Assembly: GCF_000260135.1 (NCBI RefSeq)
Contig: NZ_JH651384.1
Span: 1,119,693 to 1,183,692, forward strand
Direction: 5' to 3'
Length of the DNA stretch: 64,000 nt
Source: Thiothrix nivea DSM 5205
GTDB taxonomy: Bacteria > Pseudomonadota > Gammaproteobacteria > Thiotrichales > Thiotrichaceae
In this document: positions 9,006-18,750 of the stretch, piece by piece
Layout: the number at the start of each line of letters is the position of its first letter
Numbering within the stretch: position 1 is the stretch's first letter
Notes under the pieces: generated by a model
Told to the model about the DNA's origin: nothing
Databases searched by the model: none
The model's input: the letters and a program-made list of their open reading frames with translations, nothing else
Made by a program: the position numbers and the translations under genes

Positions 9006-9683
9006 CTATCTCGCCAGCATCAGTTGCAAACGGCTACCCACGCGCTGTGCGTCATCGGCCACCCGCCCCATCCACTCGATCAGGCGATAGGTAAACATGA
9101 CATCGGTAGGCCGCAGGGTATCTTCCAGGGTAAACAGGATTTTGCGCAGCTCAACCTGGCACTCATCGGTCTGGCGCTCGATCCGGCTCAGTTCCTTGAG
9201 CATTTCTTCCACATGCTCAACTTCCATGCCACGGAAACCGGTTTCCACCAGTTCGTCCAGCTCGTTGATGACTTCCAGCGCCTGCTTGACCGCTGCCACG
9301 CAGCGCTGGGTGTATTGCAGGAACAGGGTTTGCATACTGTCGTGCAGGCGCATGTTACGCCCTACCACCATTCCGGCAATATCCTTGGCCTGGTTGATGA
9401 TCTGGTCCTGCATCCACAGCACGTCCAGCAAATCGCGGCGGTCTACCGGCATGAAAAAGCCGCGCGGCAGGTTGTGGCGCAAATCCTTTTTCATGTCATC
9501 CGCAAGGTGTTCGCTTTCCACGATGGCCTGATGCGCGGCTGCAATCTGTTGCTCATCGTCGCTGTTCATGCCCTCGACGAGCATGACCAAATGCTTGATT
9601 CCCTTATAAACACAGTACATGTGCTCCTGCAACGGACGTATCGGCGACTTGCCGAATAATCCTGCAATATGGCTTTTGGGCAT
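9006..9683 (-). CDS. DUF47/TIGR00153 PhoU-like Pit accessory protein
   Basis: Helical cytoplasmic protein of the DUF47 family, distantly related to PhoU and normally encoded beside pit, where it is thought to modulate phosphate uptake. The sequence shows the family's helical pattern, with HLADDMKKDLRHNLPRGFFMPVDRRDLLDVLWMQDQI and a C-terminal TYRLIEWMGRVADDAQRVG, each quoted here in part of a longer run. I chose ATG 9683 (225 residues) because a GGTGAG site precedes it; the open frame extends to 9746 but without a ribosome site. It is first in a two-gene operon with the interrupted pit. Confidence 0.87.
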   Translation of the reverse strand: MPKSHIAGLFGKSPIRPLQEHMYCVYKGIKHLVMLVEGMNSDDEQQIAAAHQAIVESEHLADDMKKDLRHNLPRGFFMPVDRRDLLDVLWMQDQIINQAKDIAGMVVGRNMRLHDSMQTLFLQYTQRCVAAVKQALEVINELDELVETGFRGMEVEHVEEMLKELSRIERQTDECQVELRKILFTLEDTLRPTDVMFTYRLIEWMGRVADDAQRVGSRLQLMLAR

Positions 9684-9794
9684 AGCACTCACCTTTCCAA
9701 AACTGTCAAAACGCGGATAGTATGAATACCCCGCCAGTAGAGTCAAAGCGAAATGTTAAGTTTGCGTTAAAATTCCAGCCTTGTTTTCCTGTCT

Positions 9795-11009
9795 TCAGGC
9801 ACAGGGATTGGAGTCAGACATTTGTTGCCCCTGCATTTCCTGCCAGCGATGCAACCACAATGTGCACCCCAAGGTCAGGCTATAAACCAGTAGCGAACCC
9901 GCCACGATGCCCAACCACCCCTGCCAAGCCCAGAACGGGGCCAGCAAAAACCCGCCCGCACTCGCCCCCATGTAATAAAACACCAAATACAGCGAAGAAG
10001 CGCTCGCCCGCGCCTTCAGCGCATGATGGCTTACCCAGCTGCTCGCCAGCGAATGGGTAAAAAAGAAGCCGAAACTGCTGACCATGAAACCCAGCACAAT
10101 CGTCAGCAGGTTAGGAATCAGCGTCAGCAAACTTCCGCACATCAGCAACAGAACCCCCAGTGCCATCCCCACCGGAGGTGAAAGGAACTGCGCTACCCGC
10201 CCCGATACCGCCGCCGCAAACGAACCGGTCAGATACGTCAGGAACAACATCCCCAGCGCATGTGGCGACAAATGATAGGGCGCATCCGCCAGCACAAAGG
10301 TGATGTAGCTGTACTGATTCAGGAACACCATGAAATTACCAAACGCAATGCAATATGCCATCAACAACACCGGATTGCGCAAGTGCCCGCCCATATCCTG
10401 CATGACATGTACCGGGTGCAACGGCTTGGCATGAAAATTCCGCGATTTTGGCAACAGCAACACGAATGCCACCACCACCAGCGCACTCACCACGCCCATT
10501 ACCCCAAACGCCGCTGCCCAGCCGTAATGCTCCCCGACAAAACCGCCCAGCATCCGCCCGGTAACACCCCCAAGGCTGTTGGCACTGATGTAAACACCCA
10601 CCGCCAGCACCACCGCTTTGCGGGTGAACTCATCGCCCATGTAGGCAATCGCAATCGCAGGCAAGCCGCCGAGGAAAAAGCCCTGCAAACCGCGTAACAG
10701 CAGCAACATCGGGTAACTTTCCACCTGTGACAAAGCCAGCGTGACCAGCACGGAACCGGCCATCGTCACCACCATGATCGGCTTGCGCCCAATCGCATCC
10801 GACAGCGGCCCATACACCAGCAAGGACAAGCCCAGCGTCAGCACGGTAATGGTCAGGCTCCAGCTTGCCTGCAACTCGCTCAACTGAAACTGCTGCGCCA
10901 GCGTTGGCAACAATGCCTGAACCACATGCAGATTGGCGAAAATCATCGCCGAACCCAGGCACAAAGCCCAGGTGGCAAAGCGGAAATCGCGGCTGTTGGT
11001 TTCAATCAT
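9795..11009 (-). CDS. MFS transporter, YnfM-like
   Basis: Twelve-helix major facilitator of the drug/arabinose-efflux type (404 residues). The cytoplasmic loop motif GPLSDAIGRKPIM lies between helices 2 and 3, and a G-rich helix 5 (NSLGGVTGRMLGGFVGE) marks an antiporter. Start ATG 11009 follows an AGAGGAT ribosome site; the open frame extends to 11057 without support. It is divergent from a LysR regulator 107 bases away, the same arrangement as E. coli ynfM/ynfL, so that regulator probably controls it. The substrate cannot be read from sequence. Confidence 0.85.
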   Translation of the reverse strand: MIETNSRDFRFATWALCLGSAMIFANLHVVQALLPTLAQQFQLSELQASWSLTITVLTLGLSLLVYGPLSDAIGRKPIMVVTMAGSVLVTLALSQVESYPMLLLLRGLQGFFLGGLPAIAIAYMGDEFTRKAVVLAVGVYISANSLGGVTGRMLGGFVGEHYGWAAAFGVMGVVSALVVVAFVLLLPKSRNFHAKPLHPVHVMQDMGGHLRNPVLLMAYCIAFGNFMVFLNQYSYITFVLADAPYHLSPHALGMLFLTYLTGSFAAAVSGRVAQFLSPPVGMALGVLLLMCGSLLTLIPNLLTIVLGFMVSSFGFFFTHSLASSWVSHHALKARASASSLYLVFYYMGASAGGFLLAPFWAWQGWLGIVAGSLLVYSLTLGCTLWLHRWQEMQGQQMSDSNPCA

Positions 11010-11077
11010 AACGTTATCCTCTGTACGAACCCTTCCAGAATAGTTGCACCGCAGCAATTGATAAAATATATAGTTAA

Positions 11078-11090
11078 TATCGTTTCGATA
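11078..11090. promoter_or_regulatory. candidate LysR operator between divergent MFS and LysR genes
   Basis: A perfect inverted repeat TATCG-TTT-CGATA sits in the AT-rich 107-base gap between the two divergent start codons, 27 bases before the LysR start. It has the size and dyad symmetry of a LysR-type half-site region. Binding is inferred. Confidence 0.45.
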
Positions 11091-11116
11091 ACGTTTGTTT
11101 ACTGACAGGTGGCTAC

Positions 11117-11992
11117 ATGGATTTCAAACAACTGCGTTACTTCCACGAAATTGCCCGCCTCGGCAGCTTCACCCGCGCGGCGGAGACACTCTACGTCGCC
11201 CAGCCCGCCGTCAGTGTAGCCATCCGCAAACTGGAAGCCGAACTGGAATTGACCCTGTTCCACCGCCACGACCGCAAGGTGACGCTGACTGACGAAGGCG
11301 CACGCCTGCTTCCCCACGCCCAACGCATCCTGCAAGCCGTCAGTGATGCACAGCTGGAAATGCAGGAGCTGAAAGGGCTGACACAAGGCAAGGTGCGTGT
11401 CGGCATCCCCGGCATGTTGGGTTCCTACTATTTCCCACCGATCCTGATGGCCTTCCGCCACCGCCACCCCAACCTGAGCCTGCAAGTCGTGGAAGGCGGC
11501 ACCTGGCAATTGCAACAAATGCTGGAAAGCGGCGAACTTGATCTCGCCGTGATCGTGCGCGATTTCGTGCCACCGGAATTGGAAGCCAGAACCTTCCAAC
11601 GCGAGGAAATGCGTGTGGTGGTGGCGCAGGATCACCGCTTCGCCCAACAGGCTTGCATCAGCCTGAGCGACTTTTTCAGCGAGGAACTGGTGATGTTCCG
11701 CCCCGGCTATTTCCACCGCAAAATCATTGACCGGCTGGCTGAAGAAGCAGGCGTCACCCCCAACATCGGCTTTGAAACCAATCTGTTGCCGCTGATCAAA
11801 TCGATCATCAAGCAGGGTTTCGGCATTTCCACCCTGCTGAGCATGGTGGTAAAAGAAGACGCGGATTTGATCGACCTGCCGTTTGCACAGCCGGTGTGGC
11901 TGGATTTGTGCATTGCGTGGCGGCGCGAAGGTTATCTGTCACGCGCAAACCGTGCCTTCGTCGATTTCCTGCTGGAACAAAACCCGGCCTGA
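11117..11992 (+). CDS. LysR-family transcriptional regulator
   Basis: DNA-binding regulator of 291 residues. The N-terminal winged helix-turn-helix (MDFKQLRYFHEIARLGSFTR, then AETLYVAQPAVSVAIRKLE) is followed by a periplasmic-binding-protein-like effector domain from about residue 90. It is divergent from the YnfM-like MFS gene, which is the likely target along with its own promoter. It ends 40 bases before the J-domain gene. The effector is unknown. Confidence 0.88.
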   Translation: MDFKQLRYFHEIARLGSFTRAAETLYVAQPAVSVAIRKLEAELELTLFHRHDRKVTLTDEGARLLPHAQRILQAVSDAQLEMQELKGLTQGKVRVGIPGMLGSYYFPPILMAFRHRHPNLSLQVVEGGTWQLQQMLESGELDLAVIVRDFVPPELEARTFQREEMRVVVAQDHRFAQQACISLSDFFSEELVMFRPGYFHRKIIDRLAEEAGVTPNIGFETNLLPLIKSIIKQGFGISTLLSMVVKEDADLIDLPFAQPVWLDLCIAWRREGYLSRANRAFVDFLLEQNPA

Positions 11993-12032
11993 TGCCACAC
12001 TTACACCCACAACCCGAAGTCAGGAAGACCCC

Positions 12033-13169
12033 ATGCCCGCGAACAAAGTTGTCCATATCAAAACCGAAGCCGCGCAGATACCGCTCTCCCCTGCGCAGAA
12101 AAAATTCAACAACCTAATCAAGAAGATCGACACCCAGAAGAAACTGCTGGCCGAGTGGCAGGACACTTTTGAAACCGTGCGTCAGGAAGCCGCCCAAAAA
12201 CTCAACCCACTGCGCCAGACCATGCTCGAACGCCAAGCTGACATGGCGAACCTGCTAGACCAGCAATTCACCGGCCACAAATTCACCCTCAACCAGCAAG
12301 AAAAGCTCAGCCACCTGATCAGCGAACTCTGTGAAGAATTGTTGCGGACGGAAGATAACGACGCCATCAAAACCCTCTACAACAAATACAGTGGCGGCGA
12401 CTACGACAGCGAAGCACAGGAAGAGCAGGAAATGGCCAGTGACTTTATCAAAACCATGCTCGAACGCGAATTTGGCATTTCACTGGAAGATAACGAGTTT
12501 GATGTAAACAACCCGCAGGCGACGGCGGAACGGCTGGCCGAAAAGGTCAAGCAACGCATGGATGAAACCGAAGCCGCCGAGGCTGCCCGTCCCAAACGCA
12601 AAAAAACCGCCAAACAAGAAGCCAAAGAAGCGCGCGAGGCCGAAGAAGCCGCCAACGTCAGCAAATCCATCCAGGCTGTTTATCGCCAACTGACCAGCGC
12701 CCTGCACCCCGACCGCGAGCAAGACCCGGCAGAACGCGAACGCAAGACCGAACTGATGCAGCAAGTCACCGTCGCTTACGGCAACCGCGACCTGCTCAAG
12801 CTGCTGGAACTGCAATTGTCGGTGGAACAAATCGACCAGGGCAAGCTCAACAACATTGCCGCCGACCGCCTCAAACACTACAACAAAATACTGTCTGACC
12901 AACTACGGGAAATACAGGATGAAGTTCTGTACAAGGAAGACGAAATCCGCGCCATCCTGCGGGTTGACCCGTTCGAACCGCTTTCCCCCAAACGCCTGGG
13001 CGTATTGCTCAAACAGGACATCCGCACCATGCAGGAAGAAACTGCCCGCATCGAACGTGATTTGCGACTATTCCGCGATGTGAAACAGCTCAAGGCGTGG
13101 CTGAAAGGCTACCGGATTCCAGCGCCTGAGTTTGACCCGTTTCTGGATGGGTTCCCACTGTTCCGTTAG
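12033..13169 (+). CDS. J-domain-containing coiled-coil protein
   Basis: A 378-residue, strongly charged and helical protein. Coiled-coil-prone segments cover about residues 15-130, and a basic/acidic linker rich in K, A and E follows (about 180-210). A J-domain-like element then appears: VYRQLTSALHPDREQDPAER, with the HPD tripeptide that stimulates DnaK-type Hsp70. Another helical region and a short C-terminal tail follow. The HPD lies in the middle rather than at the N-terminus, unlike DnaJ. Start ATG 12033 follows an AGGAAG site. It resembles the 'molecular chaperone DnaJ' hypothetical proteins of gammaproteobacteria; its client is unknown. Confidence 0.72.
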   Translation: MPANKVVHIKTEAAQIPLSPAQKKFNNLIKKIDTQKKLLAEWQDTFETVRQEAAQKLNPLRQTMLERQADMANLLDQQFTGHKFTLNQQEKLSHLISELCEELLRTEDNDAIKTLYNKYSGGDYDSEAQEEQEMASDFIKTMLEREFGISLEDNEFDVNNPQATAERLAEKVKQRMDETEAAEAARPKRKKTAKQEAKEAREAEEAANVSKSIQAVYRQLTSALHPDREQDPAERERKTELMQQVTVAYGNRDLLKLLELQLSVEQIDQGKLNNIAADRLKHYNKILSDQLREIQDEVLYKEDEIRAILRVDPFEPLSPKRLGVLLKQDIRTMQEETARIERDLRLFRDVKQLKAWLKGYRIPAPEFDPFLDGFPLFR

Positions 13170-14206
13170 CCACTACCCATCAAGGCTTCTATTTCCGGCA
13201 GCGCATCCCCCCCTTGCTGCTGGAACAGGCTTAACGCAGTGCTGCCCATTTCTGCCCAATGTACTTTACCCCATTCCGCCCAAGCCGCAATCTTTTGCGT
13301 ATCACCGGTTTCATGCCAGTGCTGGTACGCCTCCAGCAGTTGCGGTGCCAGTTTCTTGCGCATGGCAGTGAGGTTACCGAAATAGAAATGCATGGAAGCC
13401 GGGTTATCCCGTGCCAGCAATTCGGGGATGGTATACAGCGCATCCGCCAGATGGTCACGCACTGCCCGCAGCATAATGTCGGCGTGGGAAGGCGGCAGCG
13501 CAAACAACATCTGTTGCCAGGCTGCGTCGCCCAGCACCTGCCCGGCTTTCACCTCACCGATTTCATGCGCCACGATCATATCGGCTTCGGCAGCGGCCAT
13601 CACATCCAGAGCAGCCTCCACGTCGGCGTCGAAATCGTAGCAGGCAATCGCCCGGCCTAGCGGGCTGTCGATGCCATTCCAGCGCCATTCCTCAACTTTT
13701 TCCCACAACAGGCGGCGCAAGGATTCGCGGCGGATGAAAACGTGCTTGCCCTGGTTCATGGCGGGCGGTGCTTCCACATCACGCGCCAGTTCACGCCCGG
13801 CAACCAGTATGGTGTAGCCATCGTGCTCGATTTTCTGCTCCAGCTCGGCGAGGAAAAACAGCGGGCGGCAGCGGCGGCCATAGCCAGCGCTATAGACCAG
13901 CCCATGCCCGTTAAGCTGGGCATTGATGGCCTCATTGTCGAAAGGGTCATACTCACCACTGCCATTGATAGGCAAAGGCACGAACGCCTGCTCATCCAGC
14001 GCGTCCCAAACCGCTTCGCGCTGGGTGAGCCAGTCGCCCACATCATCGCTGGTCAGCACCTGCTGGAAACCGACGCCTTGTTCCCAGCGGTAAAACTCGC
14101 GCATTTTCAGCAGGTAGACGCACAGGGTGTAATCCCCCGCGTGACGCGCATCCGCAATGTGGCAATTGCGTTGCACAGCCTGGATCAGATCGTGGTGTTG
14201 GTGCAT
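13166..14206 (-). CDS. conserved protein of unknown function (Sfum_1244-like)
   Basis: A 346-residue soluble protein without membrane segments. The N-terminus (IQAVQRNCHIADARHAGDYT, then CVYLLKMREFYRWE) recalls the family annotated Sfum_1244, whose function is not known. A conserved-looking acidic/His segment, IVAHEIGEVKAG, and many tryptophans lie in the second half. Start ATG 14206 is preceded by GGAGATAAGG; the open frame continues far upstream but overlaps the MFS gene and lacks a ribosome site. It converges on the J-domain gene, with stop codons overlapping by four bases. I assign no function. Confidence 0.7.
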   Translation of the reverse strand: MHQHHDLIQAVQRNCHIADARHAGDYTLCVYLLKMREFYRWEQGVGFQQVLTSDDVGDWLTQREAVWDALDEQAFVPLPINGSGEYDPFDNEAINAQLNGHGLVYSAGYGRRCRPLFFLAELEQKIEHDGYTILVAGRELARDVEAPPAMNQGKHVFIRRESLRRLLWEKVEEWRWNGIDSPLGRAIACYDFDADVEAALDVMAAAEADMIVAHEIGEVKAGQVLGDAAWQQMLFALPPSHADIMLRAVRDHLADALYTIPELLARDNPASMHFYFGNLTAMRKKLAPQLLEAYQHWHETGDTQKIAAWAEWGKVHWAEMGSTALSLFQQQGGDALPEIEALMGSG

Positions 14207-14315
14207 GGCCTTATCTCCCGGATTTGCTGGGATAGTAGCAAGCTTCCCGCCCGCCCGCGCATTTCCGCACAGAGTTTCCCTGAAATCCGCCGCAGCGGGC
14301 GGCAACACCGCGACG

Positions 14316-15584
14316 TCAGGCGCGTTCAGGCATCCGCCATAACAGCAATGCCCCCAGCGCGAACAAAACCAGCACCGCCAACAAGCCCAACCTCGGCGAC
14401 CCTGTGAGCACACCCACCCAGCCGACCAGCAACGGCCCCAGCACGGCGGCGAACTTACCCAGCATATTGTAAAAACCAAAAAACTCCGTCGCCTGCTCCG
14501 CTGGAATCAGGCTAGCGTACAGTGAACGGCTCAGCGCCTGCACCCCGCCCTGCACCAGCCCAACCATACCCGCCAACAGGTAAAACTCCCACGCTGCCTG
14601 CATCCGCACCGCCAGCAGCGTGATCAGCACATAGCCCGCCAGCGCGATCAGGATACCGCGCTTCGCCCCCAGCCGGTTGCCCAACCAGCCAAACACCAAC
14701 GCCGCCGGAAACGCGATGAACTGCGTCAGCAGTAACGCGGTGATTAGGCTATCGTCAGCAAACCCCAGTGCCTTGCCATAATCCACCGACATCAGGATCA
14801 CTGTATCCACCCCGTCGATATAAAACCAGTAAGCCAGCAGGAACATCCCCACCACCCGCAACTGGCGGATATGCCGGAACGTATCCAGCAACTGGCGGAA
14901 AGACTGCCGCATCAGCATGGGCGGGCGTTGCGCTGCTTGCGCCACCCGGCGCCGTTCCTTCACCCACAACCATAGCGGAATGGAAAACACCGCCCACCAG
15001 ACTGCGGTAATCCCAAAAGCCCAACGCACCGCCATGCTGTTATCCACCAGCCCGAACCATGCCGGTTTCAGCGTCAGCAGCACGCACAACACAAATAATA
15101 AACCACTGCCCAGATAACCGACGGCAAACCCCAGCGCCGACACCCGGTTGAAATCCTTTTCCTCCGCCACATCCACCAACAGCGAGTCATAAAAAATGTT
15201 CGCCCCCAGAAAACCGACGATCGCCAGGATGAAAGCCGCCATCGCCCACTGCCACTGGCCTTCTCCTACCTGCGACAAACCCAGGGTAGCGCCCACGCCG
15301 AGGGTGACGAAAGCCGCCATCATCGGCTTCTTGATCCCACCCTGATCGGCTATCGCCCCCAGAAACGGGGCCAGCAACATGATCGACAGGCTGGCGATGG
15401 CGTTGGCAGTCCCCAGGTGCAGGGTAATTTCGCCAGACGGCAACCCGCCCGCCCAGTATTTACGGAAAAAAATCGGGAAAAAAGCGGTCGCCACAATCAG
15501 GATAAAGGCCGAGTTGGCCCAGTCATAGAATGCCCATGCCCAACGCTGTCGGTTATGCGAAAAGTTAGTTGAATTGGGCATCAC
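14316..15584 (-). CDS. UMF1/Atg22-like MFS transporter
   Basis: Membrane carrier of 422 residues with about 12 helices. The N-terminus (WAWAFYDWANSAF) is the hallmark of the UMF1 (vacuole effluxer Atg22-like) branch of the major facilitator superfamily. The motif SRSLYASLIPAEQATEFFGF near residue 350 is also typical. Bacterial members are probably amino-acid or metabolite exporters, but the substrate here is unknown. It lies 109 bases upstream of the Sfum_1244-like gene on the same strand. Confidence 0.82.
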   Translation of the reverse strand: MMPNSTNFSHNRQRWAWAFYDWANSAFILIVATAFFPIFFRKYWAGGLPSGEITLHLGTANAIASLSIMLLAPFLGAIADQGGIKKPMMAAFVTLGVGATLGLSQVGEGQWQWAMAAFILAIVGFLGANIFYDSLLVDVAEEKDFNRVSALGFAVGYLGSGLLFVLCVLLTLKPAWFGLVDNSMAVRWAFGITAVWWAVFSIPLWLWVKERRRVAQAAQRPPMLMRQSFRQLLDTFRHIRQLRVVGMFLLAYWFYIDGVDTVILMSVDYGKALGFADDSLITALLLTQFIAFPAALVFGWLGNRLGAKRGILIALAGYVLITLLAVRMQAAWEFYLLAGMVGLVQGGVQALSRSLYASLIPAEQATEFFGFYNMLGKFAAVLGPLLVGWVGVLTGSPRLGLLAVLVLFALGALLLWRMPERA

Positions 15585-15773
15585 TCCCCCTGCTTAACAA
15601 CCAGAATGACTCAAGACGCCCATCATATCCGATAAAGGGCACGACCACCGCCAGCGACCGACAAATAGCTGCCCAAAATTCGCACCGACCCTCGGGTTGA
15701 CCTGCATTGTCAGGCCACCGTTGCTGGCGGTATATTCAGGGTAACAAGAATGTTAAATAGCTAGGAGAGTAAT

Positions 15774-16205
15774 ATGAGCCAATGGATGCCAAAATGGCAC
15801 TCGCTGTTGTGTGTTTACCTGTTCGCTGGCGCTTCCGCACCTGCCGCCGCCTTCGACAGCGATGCTTACAGCGGCGTGTGGACAAACCAGACCCCAGCCC
15901 TCACGCTGAAAATCGACGGCGACCATGCCGATCTTGCCATAGGCGGCAAAACCCAGGCTAGTGCTACCTTGCAATACATGGAAAGCCAGCTCCCCACCGC
16001 CCCCTTCCTGTACTTCGATGCCCCTGATGAATCCGGCAAACAGATGCATCAGCTTTACCTGATGGTCAGCACCGATGTCCATAACCAGCCACGTCTCAAC
16101 GGCTATTACGACCGGGTTGCGCTGGACAGTACCGGGGCAAAAGTAGCAGCTGAATCTTTCCCGCTAAGCCTTGAACAATTACACCAGCAAGCTTCCGCAC
16201 ACTAA
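15774..16205 (+). CDS. small exported hypothetical protein
   Basis: A 143-residue protein with a clear signal peptide: a short positive start, a hydrophobic core (LLCVYLFAGASAPA) and a likely cut after AAA near residue 26. The mature part (SGVWTNQTPALTLKIDGDHA) looks like a small beta-rich, lipocalin-like or META-type fold, but I recognise no family. A TAGGAG site precedes the ATG and a strong hairpin follows the stop, so it is probably a single-gene transcript. Function unknown. Confidence 0.7.
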   Translation: MSQWMPKWHSLLCVYLFAGASAPAAAFDSDAYSGVWTNQTPALTLKIDGDHADLAIGGKTQASATLQYMESQLPTAPFLYFDAPDESGKQMHQLYLMVSTDVHNQPRLNGYYDRVALDSTGAKVAAESFPLSLEQLHQQASAH

Positions 16206-16224
16206 ACCCCTGGTGACAACAATC

Positions 16225-16257
16225 AACCGCCCCACCCGTTTAATGGTGAGGGCGGTT
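16225..16257 (+). terminator. hairpin terminator after the small exported protein
   Basis: Perfect 8-bp arms AACCGCCC / GGGCGGTT (16225-16232, 16250-16257), extended by CACC/GGTG, lie 20 bases after the stop. The following sequence is only moderately T-rich, so it may be a weak intrinsic terminator or an mRNA-end stabiliser. Confidence 0.55.
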
Positions 16258-16445
16258 ACTCCCCATAAATCTTTTATTTCCGTGCTTTCCATCACAAAAA
16301 TACCCACTATAACCCCTCTGTATTTATACCTTATCTATATGGTATATGGTAATCTGTTTTATACATGCTGTGGCTTAAGATTAAGCGCACCAGTATACTA
16401 TAGGGTACTATTATTGATGACAGATTTATCATGGCGAGGGATAGC

Positions 16446-17339
16446 ATGAAGCTGGTAAACAACCCCATGGTCAGCATCGGGCTACCTGTATACAACAGGG
16501 AAACGCTGATTGCAGAGACACTGGATTGCCTATTGGCACAAACCTTTACAGATTTTGAAATTATTATTTCCGACAACCATTCGACGGATGGTACGGAAAC
16601 CATTTGCCGCCAGTACGCCGAGCGGGATTCCCGTATCCGCTACATACGGCAGGAAAAAAACCTTGGCATTTTCGGCAACTTCCGCTTTGTCAAGGATGCC
16701 GCCCAGGACAAATATTTCATGTGGACTGCATCGGATGACCTGTGTGAGCCCGAGTTTATCGGTTCGATGGTGGAATGCCTCGAAGCCAACCCCGAGCTGG
16801 CGTTGGTCATGACGGATGTTAAAACCATTGCCAATACCGGGCAAGTCGTTCACGTTGACCGCATGGAAGCAATCCGCCTGCCTGAAGTGGTCGGCCACGC
16901 TGAGGCCAACCGCCTGTTGTTTTTCAACTATGGCGACCCTAACCACTTGTACCACTGTATTTTCGGGCTATGCCGTACCGATGTCGCCAAACAATGCTGG
17001 TTCCCAACCAAAACCTGGAAAAACATGGTGGCCGACCTGGAAGTTGCCTACCTGGCACAGGTTGCCGTGCGCGGCAGTATTGCCACGCTCCCTGCCCCAC
17101 TGAAGACCTACCGTTCCCACACCGGTTCTACTTATGTCAAGGAAATGACTGGCCGCCGCTTGTTTGACAAGGTAATGCGCGGGCTGGAAATCCGCTTTTC
17201 CCTGCTCGGGACTGCGCTGACCAATGACCTGCCCTGGAATGTCAGGCTGAAACTGTTTTTCAGGGTATTCCTGTCATCCATGTGGTCAGTGCGCAATTTT
17301 CTCCGCGGCAGAAGCGTCACCGCCCTACCAAGTCCGTAA
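16446..17339 (+). CDS. family 2 glycosyltransferase
   Basis: GT-A-fold glycosyltransferase of 297 residues. It has the family-2 start VSIGLPVYNRETLIAETLDC, an FEIIISDNHSTDGT nucleotide-sugar site and a probable metal-binding TASDDL (a D-x-D-like element) near residue 95. There is no membrane segment except weak hydrophobicity near the C-terminus. I prefer ATG 16446, six bases after GAGG, over ATG 16431. It converges on an acyltransferase gene with a 15-base overlap. Acting together on an exopolysaccharide or O-antigen is an inference from position. The upstream 190 bases are AT-rich. Confidence 0.85.
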   Translation: MKLVNNPMVSIGLPVYNRETLIAETLDCLLAQTFTDFEIIISDNHSTDGTETICRQYAERDSRIRYIRQEKNLGIFGNFRFVKDAAQDKYFMWTASDDLCEPEFIGSMVECLEANPELALVMTDVKTIANTGQVVHVDRMEAIRLPEVVGHAEANRLLFFNYGDPNHLYHCIFGLCRTDVAKQCWFPTKTWKNMVADLEVAYLAQVAVRGSIATLPAPLKTYRSHTGSTYVKEMTGRRLFDKVMRGLEIRFSLLGTALTNDLPWNVRLKLFFRVFLSSMWSVRNFLRGRSVTALPSP

Positions 17340-18557
17340 GCCGGGTTGCTTATAGCCCCTTACACGATCTTGCTTCCTTGCTGGCAGTAAGCCCATAACG
17401 GGCTTCTCCAGCAAGGCATAACTGCAACTTGCCAGCAGGACAATGCTGGCTGCTGTGGCAAAGGTTACCAGCCAATAACCAACCAAACCAAGCTGGCTTA
17501 GGATACCGGCCTTGGCCAGCATGTTCAGCACCAGCCACAAAACCAAACCATGCATCAGGTAAATGCCATAACTGATGTCCCCCAACCAGACCGCGCTTTT
17601 GTGTTTCAGCAAACCGAAAAGGGATGCCCCACCCACCACAGCAGCAAACAGGATGATATTGCCAATCACCGCGACAGCACTATAGGCATATTGCATGAAA
17701 AATAACGAGACTAACGCCCCTGCCGCCAACCAACGGATAATGTTGCCCTCAATCACCGCCTTCAACCGGTCGATCTTGAAAGCGTAGGCAACCATGACCC
17801 CACCAAGAAACTGCGCCGTATAAAGCGAGATGCCGCCCTCGCCCCCCCGTTGCCAGCGAAACAGCAATATCGCCCCCAGCATCGCCGCACACAAAACCAG
17901 TGCAGCCCGTAGCTGGACAAAACGGCTAAACACATGAATGGCCGGGACAGCAAACAGGTAGAACATTATTTCGTATTTCAGGCTCCAGTTGACATTAGCG
18001 ATCAGTGTCCATGACATGGGGTAAGCATTGATGTCAGGCCGCCCAAAGCAGACGAAAGTCATCCACACCCAATATTCCTTGATAATTTCCCAAACGGGTT
18101 CGTTGAGCGCCCAATTGGAAAGGTAGAACACCAGCCCAAAAATACTGCTGACAATCAATGCATACAATGGCACCAGACGCAGTACACGTGAAGCATAAAG
18201 CCGCTTCCAGTCAATTGTTGGCGCAAGCGCCTTCAAGGTGAACAGGAAACCCGTAATCATGAAAAACAAAGATACCGTTGTCTGACCCAACTGGTTAAAG
18301 ACAGGGCTGGTACTCCACTGCCACTCCCCCCCACTGAAATACACATACATGGCAAACGCATGATGGATAAAGACACCGGTCGCCAACACTCCCCTTAACC
18401 CGTCAAGTGAACCATAACGGCCAGAAGGCACGGTAAGCGACTTGGCAAAAGTATCTTGCCTGATGAAATAACTGGCAACAATAAACATGAAAACATAAAT
18501 GGAAACTGCATAAACGGTTGCAGCAACGGGAGCAAACTCAAGCTGGGCAGGTGACAT
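17325..18557 (-). CDS. acyltransferase family 3 membrane protein
   Basis: Integral membrane O-acyltransferase of 410 residues with about ten helices. After one N-terminal helix comes the family motif SLDGLRGVLATGVFIHHAF, containing the R/D-rich element and the conserved HH. An SYGIYLMHGLVLWLV segment near residue 330 is also typical. Such enzymes O-acetylate or otherwise acylate extracellular polysaccharides. Gene ends overlap convergently with the glycosyltransferase. Target sugar unknown. Confidence 0.85.
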   Translation of the reverse strand: MSPAQLEFAPVAATVYAVSIYVFMFIVASYFIRQDTFAKSLTVPSGRYGSLDGLRGVLATGVFIHHAFAMYVYFSGGEWQWSTSPVFNQLGQTTVSLFFMITGFLFTLKALAPTIDWKRLYASRVLRLVPLYALIVSSIFGLVFYLSNWALNEPVWEIIKEYWVWMTFVCFGRPDINAYPMSWTLIANVNWSLKYEIMFYLFAVPAIHVFSRFVQLRAALVLCAAMLGAILLFRWQRGGEGGISLYTAQFLGGVMVAYAFKIDRLKAVIEGNIIRWLAAGALVSLFFMQYAYSAVAVIGNIILFAAVVGGASLFGLLKHKSAVWLGDISYGIYLMHGLVLWLVLNMLAKAGILSQLGLVGYWLVTFATAASIVLLASCSYALLEKPVMGLLPARKQDRVRGYKQPGLRTW

Positions 18558-18750
18558 TGGAAATATTATCCATTCGCTAGGGAATGGCCGACAAAATTAA
18601 AGCCGACAACTATCCGTTGTTTAGATATAAACAAAGTATATATGAAAATAATTGTATACACTAGACAAAACCAGCTACAAACCGCCAGCCACAGCCTAAC
18701 CGAAAACACCAGATAATTTCAACGATCAAAAATAAGCTTTATTTTTACAA

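Noticed and set aside
8265-9659. 464-codon forward open frame opposite pit and the DUF47 gene
   Set aside because: It is antisense to two clear genes, His/Gln-rich as typical of a shadow frame, and has no recognisable domain.
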